Positions 36,094 through 44,134 of a stretch of 64,000 nucleotides of DNA are shown piece by piece. Positions within the stretch are counted from its first letter, which is position 1. Every line of letters starts with the position of its first letter. The notes beneath the pieces are model-generated. The model searched no databases. It was not told the origin of the DNA and saw only the letters and a program-made list of their open reading frames with translations. A program made the translations under genes and the position numbers. The stretch comes from Lactobacillus panisapium (GTDB taxonomy: Bacteria > Bacillota > Bacilli > Lactobacillales > Lactobacillaceae), in the NCBI RefSeq assembly GCF_019469265.1, contig NZ_CP048268.1, forward strand, positions 1,395,501 through 1,459,500, in the 5' to 3' direction.

Positions 36094-38769
36094 TTATTTT
36101 GCATCAAACCAATTATGACCGTACCCTGAATCAGCGACAAGCGGAATATCAAGAGTAACGGCAGACTGCATTACCTCTGGGACAATCTTTTTAATTGTTT
36201 CTATCTCATCTTTTGGCACATCAAAAATCAACTCATCATGAACCTGAACCACCATTTTAGTCTTAAGGTGTAAATCATTCAATTTCTTCTGCATATTGAT
36301 CATCGCAATTTTAATAATATCAGCAGCGGAACCCTGAATTGGTGAGTTAATTGCAGTTCTTTCCGCAAAAGACCGCACATTATAATTCTTTGCATGAATA
36401 TCAGGCAAGTACCGTCTTCTATGCATAATTGTTTCTGCGTAACCTTTTTCGCGAGCAAATTTAACGGCCTTATCCATATATTCTCTAATTTGCGGGTATT
36501 GCTCAAAATAATTATCGATAAATTCTTTGGCTTGTTTTCTACTAATATTCAGATTTTTCGATAAGCCATAATCCGAAATTCCATAGACAATACCAAAATT
36601 GACTGCCTTTGCTCGGCGCCGCATTAATGGCGTAACATCATCGGTTGACTTCAAGTGGAATATTTTCATTGCGGTATGAGCGTGAATATCGTAGCCGGTC
36701 CTGAATGCTTCTTGCATTTGTTCATCACCAGAAACTTGAGCTAAAACACGCAATTCAATTTGAGAATAATCACAAGAAAAGATATAGCCATCAGGTTCAC
36801 TTGGAACAAAAGCCTTTCGAATTTGCTTACCTTCTTCTGTTCTCGTCGGAATGTTTTGTAAATTAGGATCAACCGAAGATAGGCGTCCAGTTGCCGTTAG
36901 AGTTTGCAGATACCGTGTATGAACTCGACCATCTTTTTGAATAACATCTAGCAGGCCATTAACATAAGTTGACTGAATTTTAGCAATTTGCCGGTAAGAA
37001 AGGATTTGCCCGATAATTGGATTTTCATCTTTTAACTGGTTCAAGACATCAACTGATGTTGAATAACCGGTTTTAGTCTTTTTAATTGGCTTGAGGCCCA
37101 TTTTTTCAAACAGAATATGACCAAGTTGTTTCGGCGAATTAATATTAAATTCTTCACCAGCCTCATCATAAATCTGCTTTTCCATCTTTTTAAGTTCAAC
37201 AGCAAATTCATCTTGCAGCTCAGTTAAAGTATCAGCCTGAACCTTGATTCCATTTATTTCCATAATCGCTAAAACGCGTGCCACTGGAATTTCGATACTT
37301 GCAAACAAATCATCTTGTTCATGCTCTTTTAGTTTGGCAAGCAGCGTTTCTTTCAAGGTTTCAATTGCTTCGACTTTGGTGGCTAAATGATTATACAGCA
37401 CATCGTCATCAGTAGGAATCTTTTCACTTTTACCTTTGCCATAAACGTCAAGATCACTTCTGACAGTGTCATTCCCATACATCCGGCAGACTTCGGCCAT
37501 GTCATCCGAATTATTTTCATTATTAATCAAATAAGAAGCTAGCAGCATATCATATTCAATCCCATGTGCGTGGATTCCTAAACGATTGAGCCCCACAGTT
37601 GTCCGCTTAAGGTCAAAAACATCTTTACTAATTTTCTTATTTTCTAAAATCTGTTTTAGCTTGGCATCCTGTAATAGCGTTACGTCACGACTTAGAAAAA
37701 TCTGTTTGCTAATCTTAAAGGCAAAACCGACGAACTCGGCCAAATGATAATTTGGTCCCAGCATCCCTAAGTAAAAAATGACCTCATCGCCTTCATTAAC
37801 CGTAATTTTAGCCAAGTTGTTCTTGGTTAACTCGGTGTATTCCATTTTGACATGCGAATCTTGGGATGTCTCATTTTTACTAGAATCTCCGTCAGGAGTT
37901 AATTCACTCAAAAACTTGCGGAAATTCATTTTCTCGTAAAAACGCCGCAACTTTTGGTAATCAACTGGCCGTCTTTTAATATCATCAATTCCAATGGTTA
38001 CTGGCGTATCACAGTTGATCGTAGCCAATTTTTTACCTAACAGGGCTTTATCCTTATCATTAAGCAAATTTTCTTTTAGCTTTGATGCTTTCATGTCATC
38101 AATGTGATCATATAAGTTTTCAACTGAACCATATTCTTGAATTAACTGCGATGCTTTCTTTGGTCCTACTTTGGTGACACCCGGATAATTGTCCGAGTTA
38201 TCCCCCATCAAGGCCTTCATATCAATAAATTCAGTTGGGGTAACACCATTAACTTCCTTCATATGTTCAGGCGTATAGGACTCAAGGTTCATCACACCTG
38301 ACTTGGTTACCATCACCGTGGTGTGCTCAGAAGCAAGCTGCGTTAAATCCTTATCCCCAGTTACGACGGTTACATCAAAACCATTTTTTTCACCAATTTT
38401 TGCAAAGGTTCCGATAATATCGTCGGCTTCATAGTTTTCTAATTCATAAGTCGAGATGCCTAAATCGTGCAATAGTTCTTGCACATATGGTAGCTGCTCC
38501 GAAAGTTCACCTGGGGTTTTTTGTCTGCCACCCTTGTAATCAGCATACATCTTATTTCTAAAAGTAGTTTTACCCGCATCAAAAGCAACTAAAACATGAT
38601 CTGGCTGAACATTGTTTAAAACAACATCAAGCATATTCTTAAAAGTATAAATGGCATTTGTATGCAATCCTTCAGGGTTTCTGAAATTTTCAAGTTGACG
38701 ATAAAGTGCATAAAACGCACGAAAGGCAACAGAATTACCATCAATTAAAAGTAATTTTTGATTAGCCAT
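36094..38769 (-). CDS. polA: DNA polymerase I
   Basis: 891 residues. The 5'-nuclease domain (about 1-290) has LLLIDGNSVAFRAF, VTGDKDLTQL and MGDNSDNYPGV; a degenerate 3'-5' exonuclease-like domain (about 305-490) lacks the usual DxE metal ligands, as in many Firmicutes; the polymerase domain (about 500-891) has motif A FSCDYSQIELRVLA, motif B RRRAKAVNFGIVYGIS and motif C VQVHDELIFDVP. It fills gaps after primer removal and repair. It heads polA-mutM-coaE-nrdR-dnaB-dnaI. Confidence 0.98.
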   Translation of the reverse strand: MANQKLLLIDGNSVAFRAFYALYRQLENFRNPEGLHTNAIYTFKNMLDVVLNNVQPDHVLVAFDAGKTTFRNKMYADYKGGRQKTPGELSEQLPYVQELLHDLGISTYELENYEADDIIGTFAKIGEKNGFDVTVVTGDKDLTQLASEHTTVMVTKSGVMNLESYTPEHMKEVNGVTPTEFIDMKALMGDNSDNYPGVTKVGPKKASQLIQEYGSVENLYDHIDDMKASKLKENLLNDKDKALLGKKLATINCDTPVTIGIDDIKRRPVDYQKLRRFYEKMNFRKFLSELTPDGDSSKNETSQDSHVKMEYTELTKNNLAKITVNEGDEVIFYLGMLGPNYHLAEFVGFAFKISKQIFLSRDVTLLQDAKLKQILENKKISKDVFDLKRTTVGLNRLGIHAHGIEYDMLLASYLINNENNSDDMAEVCRMYGNDTVRSDLDVYGKGKSEKIPTDDDVLYNHLATKVEAIETLKETLLAKLKEHEQDDLFASIEIPVARVLAIMEINGIKVQADTLTELQDEFAVELKKMEKQIYDEAGEEFNINSPKQLGHILFEKMGLKPIKKTKTGYSTSVDVLNQLKDENPIIGQILSYRQIAKIQSTYVNGLLDVIQKDGRVHTRYLQTLTATGRLSSVDPNLQNIPTRTEEGKQIRKAFVPSEPDGYIFSCDYSQIELRVLAQVSGDEQMQEAFRTGYDIHAHTAMKIFHLKSTDDVTPLMRRRAKAVNFGIVYGISDYGLSKNLNISRKQAKEFIDNYFEQYPQIREYMDKAVKFAREKGYAETIMHRRRYLPDIHAKNYNVRSFAERTAINSPIQGSAADIIKIAMINMQKKLNDLHLKTKMVVQVHDELIFDVPKDEIETIKKIVPEVMQSAVTLDIPLVADSGYGHNWFDAK

Positions 38770-38937
38770 TAGATCTCCTCACAATTATCACTGGTTTTTA
38801 ATTCAACTACCATTTTACCAGTTTTTACGGCATTCTGGCATAATACTGTTTTTATTCAGATTTGCTATACATTTTAGCCAATTAACTTCAATTCAGAAGC
38901 CAAATTTTAAATTTAGAACCCGTTTTTTTGGCTAGTA

Positions 38938-38966
38938 AAAAGCATTGAAAACTTAATTTCAATGCT
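38938..38966 (-). terminator. Terminator after the SLAP gene
   Basis: AGCATTGAAA and TTTCAATGCT form a perfect 10-bp stem around a six-base loop, followed on the minus strand by TTTTAC, 13 bases after the stop codon. Confidence 0.8.
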
Positions 38967-38978
38967 CTAACTCGCTAT

Positions 38979-40250
38979 TTATTGAATAAAATTCTGACGC
39001 TCTAACAAATATGGCGTACTGGTTCCTAACAACTGATCGCCTTTTTCTTGTTTTGGTGTGCAATTCAACACGTTACTATGAGCTTTTTGCAAAATTGCAG
39101 TCGCTTCTTTTACCTCAGCAATTGTGGCCTTTTCAGATTTTAAGGTATTTTGTGCTAATTGCAACGCATAACCAAATCTAAAACCACAAAGGGTAAAATT
39201 ATTGTCTTTTTGGTATGGTGTAATCAATTCTTGATCAACTAAAGTCTGTAATTTTTGTTTATCTTCTTTAGTAGCAATTTTAGCATCCGCTTGCGCTTGT
39301 TCTGGAGTGTTATTTGGTTTCAAGTATGGGCCTGAAATGTAATTTGTTCCCTCAACCTTAACATAAGTTAAACTTGGCGTTGCTGCTGGCTGATAATTTG
39401 CTAGTGAATAAAAACGTGGTTTAGCCCATGAATCTTTTAACAGGTAAAATAATTCAGCCTTCTTTTCACTAGAATTCCATAAATAAGCAAGTTTTTCAAC
39501 TGGATACATGTCACCAGTGTTAAAAGTCGAATTTGCACTTTCAGTCGGAAGTGCTGTTGCGGTGATGTCATAAGTCCCAGCTGTTTTTAAAAAGCCGACA
39601 TATGTAGCTTGCGTATACAGTTTCAAATTCTGCCGGGGGTTTATAGCCAAATCTTTCTTAGGAATAAAAGCTTCGATCGTACCGCTAATTCGGTAATTAA
39701 CTACAGGCTTAGAATCGGTCGTTAATGCAGCAATACTGTCTACCCGATAAGTTTTTCCGGGCTTGATAACCGTCTTATCTTTACCAATTCCTGCTGTATA
39801 AGGTTTTACCTTTTTAGCGATTTTGACCTTTGCCTCATGAGTATAAAGTGGCTTATTGTTAACTTGACCAACATTTACTGCCTTAACAAAGCCGCCTGAA
39901 CCCAAGCTGTAAAAGTATTCTCCACCAATTTTATGGTAAGGCAGCCATGATTGATGATAATTATCATCATTTAAAAGATAAAACTGTTTGTCATTATGCT
40001 CAATCGGTTCGATTTTACCGACAAAAGGTACACTTAAGCCCTTTTTTAAATGCGCCTTTTGCTTGCTTCCTTGAAACTTGCTTAAACGCTTACCGTGTTT
40101 ATTATAAACATAGGCGTTATGTGCTAGTGTTATTTCATTAGTTTCTTCGGTTGCCTCGATTGGCTGGGCACCCAAACTTAAATTAGCTACCAAGCCAAGA
40201 GCAAACATACTGACTACTGAACCAATTGCTGCTTTTTGCTTTAATTTCAT
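38979..40250 (-). CDS. Exported SLAP-domain surface protein with C-terminal FIVAR-like helical module
   Basis: 423 residues. A signal peptide (about 1-28) precedes SLAP-type modules: the first (about 40-105) has ITLAHNAYVYNKHGKRL and the typical beta repeats, and weaker repeats run to about residue 310. SLAP modules bind wall polymers and anchor lactobacillus surface proteins. The C-terminal part (about 320-400), rich in Lys/Ala with LQLAQNTLKSEKATIAEVKE, resembles FIVAR-type three-helix repeats. Two cysteines, Cys355 and Cys397, are unusual for an exported protein here. The role (S-layer-associated binding or adhesion) is inferred. It is monocistronic. Confidence 0.82.
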   Translation of the reverse strand: MKLKQKAAIGSVVSMFALGLVANLSLGAQPIEATEETNEITLAHNAYVYNKHGKRLSKFQGSKQKAHLKKGLSVPFVGKIEPIEHNDKQFYLLNDDNYHQSWLPYHKIGGEYFYSLGSGGFVKAVNVGQVNNKPLYTHEAKVKIAKKVKPYTAGIGKDKTVIKPGKTYRVDSIAALTTDSKPVVNYRISGTIEAFIPKKDLAINPRQNLKLYTQATYVGFLKTAGTYDITATALPTESANSTFNTGDMYPVEKLAYLWNSSEKKAELFYLLKDSWAKPRFYSLANYQPAATPSLTYVKVEGTNYISGPYLKPNNTPEQAQADAKIATKEDKQKLQTLVDQELITPYQKDNNFTLCGFRFGYALQLAQNTLKSEKATIAEVKEATAILQKAHSNVLNCTPKQEKGDQLLGTSTPYLLERQNFIQ

Positions 40251-40331
40251 ATAATACCTCTACCTGTTTTAGATTTTAGTATTAATTTTATAACAAAATC
40301 GAAATTAATAAAGAAAAAACTCACATAAAAT

Positions 40332-40360
40332 TAAAAGCGTTTAGTAATAAAACGCTTTTA
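40332..40360 (-). terminator. Terminator after the DeoR regulator gene
   Basis: TAAAAGCGTTT and AAACGCTTTTA form a perfect 11-bp stem; the minus strand continues TTTTAATTTT. It closes the sugar operon. Confidence 0.85.
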
Positions 40361-40400
40361 ATTAACTAATTTAACTTAAACTATAAAAAACAAATGACAA

Positions 40401-41156
40401 TTAATTCTGACCTTTACTTTTAGGGAAAATAATTTGAGTTTGTTTAGCAATTTCGGGATCACTGCTATCAGAAATCAGGGTGGCATCCTTCAATTCCAAG
40501 GCTTGAACATTTGACGATATTCCAAATTTACTACTGTCAGCAAGAATAAAGGATTGTGTAGTACGCTTTGCAATCAGCTGCTTTTTTATCGCCTCGTCAA
40601 ATTGTGGAGTAGTGTAACCACTATTAAGACTAATACCGTTCATACCAAAGAAAGATTTATCAAACCGCAACTTAGAAAGCAAATCATTAGTTAAGGCACC
40701 TGTAAGTGAAGACGTAACTCCATTATATTTACCGCCAATTAAAATAATTTCTGCCTTAAAATTGCCACCTATATGACAGACCTGTGTGTTAGTCGTATAA
40801 ACTGTTACTTTCTTGTTCTTTATCTTATCAAGTAACAGTGTACAAGTAGTACCAGAATCAATGTAAATGGCATTATTATCGTGAACTTCTTTTGCTGCGA
40901 GTTCAGCAATTAGCTTTTTTTCCTTTTGATGATTGTGCTCTTTTTTGGCAAACTCAACCTCACCAGCACCATCGCAAAGCCTCACAGCTCCACCAAAAAG
41001 ATATTCAATTTTTCCTTCATTTTCTAAGGCTTTAATGTCTCGTCTCAATGTTGAAATTGAAACGCCTGGAATTTGCGCGTGAAGTTCCTCAAGTTTACTC
41101 ATATCTTTGTTTTCAAGAATTTGCAAAATTTGATTTTGTCTTTCAATCGGAAGCAA
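40401..41156 (-). CDS. DeoR/GlpR family sugar-operon regulator
   Basis: 251 residues. The N-terminal HTH is MLPIERQNQILQILENKD through VSISTLRRDIKALENEGKI, the DeoR signature. The DeoRC sensor domain has ELAAKEVHDNNAIYIDSGTT and GMNGISLNSGYTTPQFDEA. The start is a TTG preceded by AAGGGGAATT with suitable spacing; an upstream stop excludes a longer form. Members of this family bind sugar phosphates. It is the last gene of the epimerase-PTS-regulator operon, which it presumably represses until the phosphorylated sugar appears. Confidence 0.93.
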   Translation of the reverse strand: MLPIERQNQILQILENKDMSKLEELHAQIPGVSISTLRRDIKALENEGKIEYLFGGAVRLCDGAGEVEFAKKEHNHQKEKKLIAELAAKEVHDNNAIYIDSGTTCTLLLDKIKNKKVTVYTTNTQVCHIGGNFKAEIILIGGKYNGVTSSLTGALTNDLLSKLRFDKSFFGMNGISLNSGYTTPQFDEAIKKQLIAKRTTQSFILADSSKFGISSNVQALELKDATLISDSSDPEIAKQTQIIFPKSKGQN

Positions 41157-41236
41157 GTTAATTCCCCTTCTTTATAATTTTCATGCTCCCTTTATTATAC
41201 TCTTATAATATGTTATTTCATTTGCTTTTAATCACA

Positions 41237-42610
41237 TTAGGCAAGATGTTCATCACGCCTTGTAACTATAAAACCTAGTGCAATTCCGACAATAGTGGAA
41301 ATTGCTAAGCCAATCATTGCATTAAGAAAATTATTACTGTTTTTAGCAATGAAAGCGGGAAAAGTGGTTACTGACCCAAAAACAAATGCATTTGTATATA
41401 CCTTAGTTAGTCCTAAGTATGCGCCGCCCAAAGCGCCAGCAATTATTTGCGCTGCCCAAATTCTACGATTTTTTACTAAGAGTCCGAACAAAGTTGGTTC
41501 AATAATTGCCGACAAACAAATAGTGATTACACCAGTCAGCGAAAAGCTCTTCAATTCTTTATTGCGCGTCTTAAGCCAGACCCCAAGAGCAGTGCCAATT
41601 ACACCAAAGTTGCAGGCAAACGTTAGTGGACAAATAAAGTCAAACCCTTGAGTTGCAATATTATTAATCATAATTGGATTGACGGCCCAATGGATCCCCA
41701 GTGAAACGAGAAAACTCCAGCCCCCGCCAACAACAACACCAGCTAATAGCGGAACATTTTTAATTAACCAATTAACAATATTAGCAACTAATTGTCCGCC
41801 ATAGACACCAAGAGGACCAATAACAATTACCGTTAAAGGTACCATAATAAGCAGACAAACTAATGGGACAACGACTAATTCCAGGTTCTTGCTTACATGC
41901 TTATCAAGCCATCTATATAGATAAGAATACGCCCAAATTGCTATTAGAATTGGAACAACCGTTGAATTGTAATTCATTAATACAACAGGAATTCCTAGAA
42001 ATGATGTCATTGCCCCGTTGCCGTGACTTCCCATTAATTGGATAAAGTCTGGATACAAAAGGGCACCAGCAATTAAAGCAGCAATATAGGGACTAACTTT
42101 AAATCTTCGTGCAGCCGAAAACGCCAAGAGAATAGGTAGAAAATAAAAAACAGCTTTTGATGCAGCGGTCAAAATAACAAATGTACCGCTCTTTTGGCTA
42201 ATCCACCCCAGTTCGCTGCAAAGAAGCAATAAGCCATATAGAATACCTGATCCAGCTAAAGCTGGCAATAGTGGCGCAAAAATACCTGCTATTGCAGTAA
42301 ATAATGCATTAACATATCCCTTAAAACCCTCAGGCTTGAGATTGGTACTGACTGTTTGAGCGCTATTACCATTTACTAGTTTTTCAAATTCACTAAAAAC
42401 TTTAGGGACTTCAAGTCCAATCAAAACTTGGTATTGACCGCCTCCCCGCGAAACGTTAATTACACCGTCTACTGCTTTGACTTTGTCATCATTAATTTGG
42501 TCATTTTTTAAGTTTAATCGTAATCTTGTTGCGCAATGCGTCATATTAGAAATATTATCAGGCCCGCCAACAGCATCTAAGACACCTTGTGCCGTTTTTT
42601 TATAATCCAT
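41237..42610 (-). CDS. PTS sugar transporter EIIBC, substrate unknown
   Basis: About 457 residues. The N-terminal EIIB domain (about 1-85) has the phosphorylation site MTHCATRLRL (Cys27 region) and GQYQVLIG, as in the glucose/beta-glucoside/sucrose/MurNAc group. The EIIC domain (about 105-455) has roughly ten membrane segments with GILYGLLLL and SAIIEPTLFG, the latter near the conserved Glu site. No EIIA domain is fused, so it must borrow one from another locus. Position between an isomerase gene and a DeoR regulator suggests uptake with phosphorylation of an unusual sugar. The second ATG (42610) has better spacing to GGAGG. Confidence 0.92.
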   Translation of the reverse strand: MDYKKTAQGVLDAVGGPDNISNMTHCATRLRLNLKNDQINDDKVKAVDGVINVSRGGGQYQVLIGLEVPKVFSEFEKLVNGNSAQTVSTNLKPEGFKGYVNALFTAIAGIFAPLLPALAGSGILYGLLLLCSELGWISQKSGTFVILTAASKAVFYFLPILLAFSAARRFKVSPYIAALIAGALLYPDFIQLMGSHGNGAMTSFLGIPVVLMNYNSTVVPILIAIWAYSYLYRWLDKHVSKNLELVVVPLVCLLIMVPLTVIVIGPLGVYGGQLVANIVNWLIKNVPLLAGVVVGGGWSFLVSLGIHWAVNPIMINNIATQGFDFICPLTFACNFGVIGTALGVWLKTRNKELKSFSLTGVITICLSAIIEPTLFGLLVKNRRIWAAQIIAGALGGAYLGLTKVYTNAFVFGSVTTFPAFIAKNSNNFLNAMIGLAISTIVGIALGFIVTRRDEHLA

Positions 42611-42646
42611 CATATGCCTCCTTGAAATAAATCTAGGCTTTGTTAG

Positions 42647-43585
42647 TTAGTTTTTCATAAATTCAAGTAATAGTTCGCGTGCCTTAATTGCATCATTTTC
42701 TTGAATTATGGTCTCGATATGATCCATTCCAATTCGGTCTAAAAGGTTCAACAGATACTTCAGCATTTCAATATTTTTCGCAGTTTCCTGACTAGGATTT
42801 TCAATTACCGGAGCGGTATCAAAGTAATACATCCCATCAAAATCATATTTTTTCATGTAATACAAAAATTCTAAGGTTTTAAATGGTGTAACAGTTCCAA
42901 CCATTAGACCATCATCATGTACGCCATAACCGTCATTAATGTGAACACCAAACAATTCTTTTTGACTTGCAAATAAAGCAGCACCCATGGCAGGATTTTC
43001 ATGTTTCATTAGCATATGACAATAATCTAGTAAAACCCCAAAATTTGGTCGGTTAATATCTTTCAGCATCATGCCCAAAATTCCCATACTGTCAACAAAG
43101 GCATAGGCACGAGGCTCATATGGTTTATATTCAATACTAAATTTAATGTCAGGAGCATAATCTGCAATTTCTTGACATGCTTTGACGATTCGTTGCCATA
43201 CCTTTAAGTAATCAATTTGGAAGCTGTAATCAAAACCGTCGTGAGCGCTCCAGATATTAATCATTGTTCCACCAATTGCATGACAATAATCAGCGGCTTT
43301 TTTACACATCTCAATGGCATCTCGATAAATTCGATCATCCAAGTTGCTTAGATCGCCATTAAGATAATGATCCTCAAAGCGCATTTCCATTCCATTGGGA
43401 CACAAGTCATTTTGCTGAAGCATTTGCTTCATTTTTGTTGCTGGAATACCAATTGTCTGCTGCGGAAAGTTAATATCAACATAATTGATTCCTACCCTTT
43501 TTAATTCCTTAAAAACCTGATTGATATCATTATTGTAATGTGGCAGATATGCATTTAATCTTGTTGCCGTTTTAATTGTAGTCAT
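42647..43585 (-). CDS. TIM-barrel sugar isomerase/epimerase family protein
   Basis: 312 residues of the AP-endonuclease-2/xylose isomerase-like fold. Likely metal ligands are in FSIEYKPYEPRAY (Glu about 153), GVLLDYCHMLM (Asp about 187, His 190), FGVHINDGYGVHDDG (His about 216) and GMYYFDTAP (Asp about 254). The IEYKPYEPR pattern recalls the L-rhamnose isomerase/keto-sugar epimerase branch. The substrate is not known; it is presumably the sugar phosphate delivered by the adjacent PTS. ATG 43585 follows AAGGAG by 5 bases. First gene of the operon. Confidence 0.85.
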   Translation of the reverse strand: MTTIKTATRLNAYLPHYNNDINQVFKELKRVGINYVDINFPQQTIGIPATKMKQMLQQNDLCPNGMEMRFEDHYLNGDLSNLDDRIYRDAIEMCKKAADYCHAIGGTMINIWSAHDGFDYSFQIDYLKVWQRIVKACQEIADYAPDIKFSIEYKPYEPRAYAFVDSMGILGMMLKDINRPNFGVLLDYCHMLMKHENPAMGAALFASQKELFGVHINDGYGVHDDGLMVGTVTPFKTLEFLYYMKKYDFDGMYYFDTAPVIENPSQETAKNIEMLKYLLNLLDRIGMDHIETIIQENDAIKARELLLEFMKN

Positions 43586-43607
43586 TGCTTTCTCCTTGTA
43601 TTTCAAT

Positions 43608-43621
43608 TGTTATCGTTTACA
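43608..43621 (-). promoter_or_regulatory. CcpA cre site in the sugar operon promoter
   Basis: TGTAAACGATAACA on the minus strand matches the cre consensus TGWAANCGNTNWCA at every fixed position. It lies at the transcription start of the isomerase-PTS-DeoR operon, the place where CcpA with HPr-Ser-P blocks transcription. Carbon catabolite repression is therefore strongly suggested. Confidence 0.88.
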
Positions 43622-43626
43622 TTTTC

Positions 43627-43655
43627 ATTATATTCCATAAATTTCCATTTTACAA
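43627..43655 (-). promoter_or_regulatory. Strong sigma-A promoter of the sugar operon
   Basis: TTGTAA, 17 bases, then a perfect TATAAT on the minus strand, ending about 45 bases before the isomerase start. The cre site begins 5 bases after the -10, so it covers the transcription start. Confidence 0.85.
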
Positions 43656-43663
43656 CCACATAT

Positions 43664-43698
43664 TTTCAATTTATTTTATTTTATTTCAAAATATTTCA
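43664..43698. promoter_or_regulatory. Helically phased TTTCA repeats, candidate DeoR operator
   Basis: TTTCA occurs at 43664-43668, 43684-43688 and 43694-43698, spaced by 20 and 10 bases, just upstream of the operon's -35 box. DeoR-family regulators often bind short repeated half-sites in phase with the helix. Assignment to this regulator is inference. Confidence 0.45.
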
Positions 43699-43796
43699 TA
43701 TAAATGACTAAACCTTTTACATGCTAAAAAGTAAAAATAAGAGAGCTTGCTAAGACTTAAATAGCAACAAGAAGATCAAAAGCTAAAATACGCAAA

Positions 43797-43825
43797 AAAG
43801 CGTTGAGTTTATTTCTCAACGCTTT
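43797..43825 (-). terminator. Terminator of the decayed LysR-type gene
   Basis: AAAGCGTTGAG and CTCAACGCTTT form a perfect 11-bp stem, followed by TTTTTTGCG on the minus strand. It overlaps the stop codon of the remnant reading frame. Confidence 0.8.
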
Positions 43826-44094
43826 CTTTAAAAAAATCTACCGCAGTCTTTATAACCCGATTATTTTCGCTCGTGGCTACTAAAAAGCTCGTTGTTAATT
43901 TGGCTTTATTAATCGCATTTTTATTATGCTTATTTATGTGAAGCTTGCTAGTTAAAGTAACGTTAGTATGCGGCTGTTTAGTCCTACTATTTGGTCTTAA
44001 TTTTTAACCCATAACCTAGAATATCTTTGGCACTGACCAGCAACTTTGTTATGACAACATTAAACAAGAAAAATGGAGTTTACGTTAATTAAAC
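43809..44094 (-). pseudogene. 3' remnant of a LysR-type transcriptional regulator (frameshifted, no start)
   Basis: Two minus-strand frames join into the C-terminus of a LysR-type effector domain. The first (about 44094-44010) reads VVITKLLVSAKDILGYGLKI; the second (44003-43809, 64 codons, no start codon) reads RPNSRTK early, matching the GLGI-LPNS motif, and ends SFLVATSENNRVIKTAVDFF plus KESVEK, like the terminal LSPAAKAFIDFLKE region of LysR proteins. The frames differ by one base near 44003, and the 5' part of the gene is missing, cut at the murC terminator. Family is assigned by eye and is moderately sure; that it is a broken coding remnant is more certain. Confidence 0.5.
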
Positions 44095-44104
44095 ATAAAC
44101 TCCA
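44074..44104 (-). terminator. Terminator after murC
   Basis: TGGAGTTTA and TAAACTCCA form a perfect 9-bp stem around a 13-base loop; on the minus strand TTTTTC follows. It sits 30 bases after the murC stop. Confidence 0.75.
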
Positions 44105-44134
44105 CTTAAACTATTAACAAAATTTTAGATACAA

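Noticed and set aside
41295..41651. 118-codon open frame on the plus strand inside the PTS gene
   Set aside because: It lies wholly antisense to a well-supported EIIBC gene, has no ribosome binding site and no recognisable motif.
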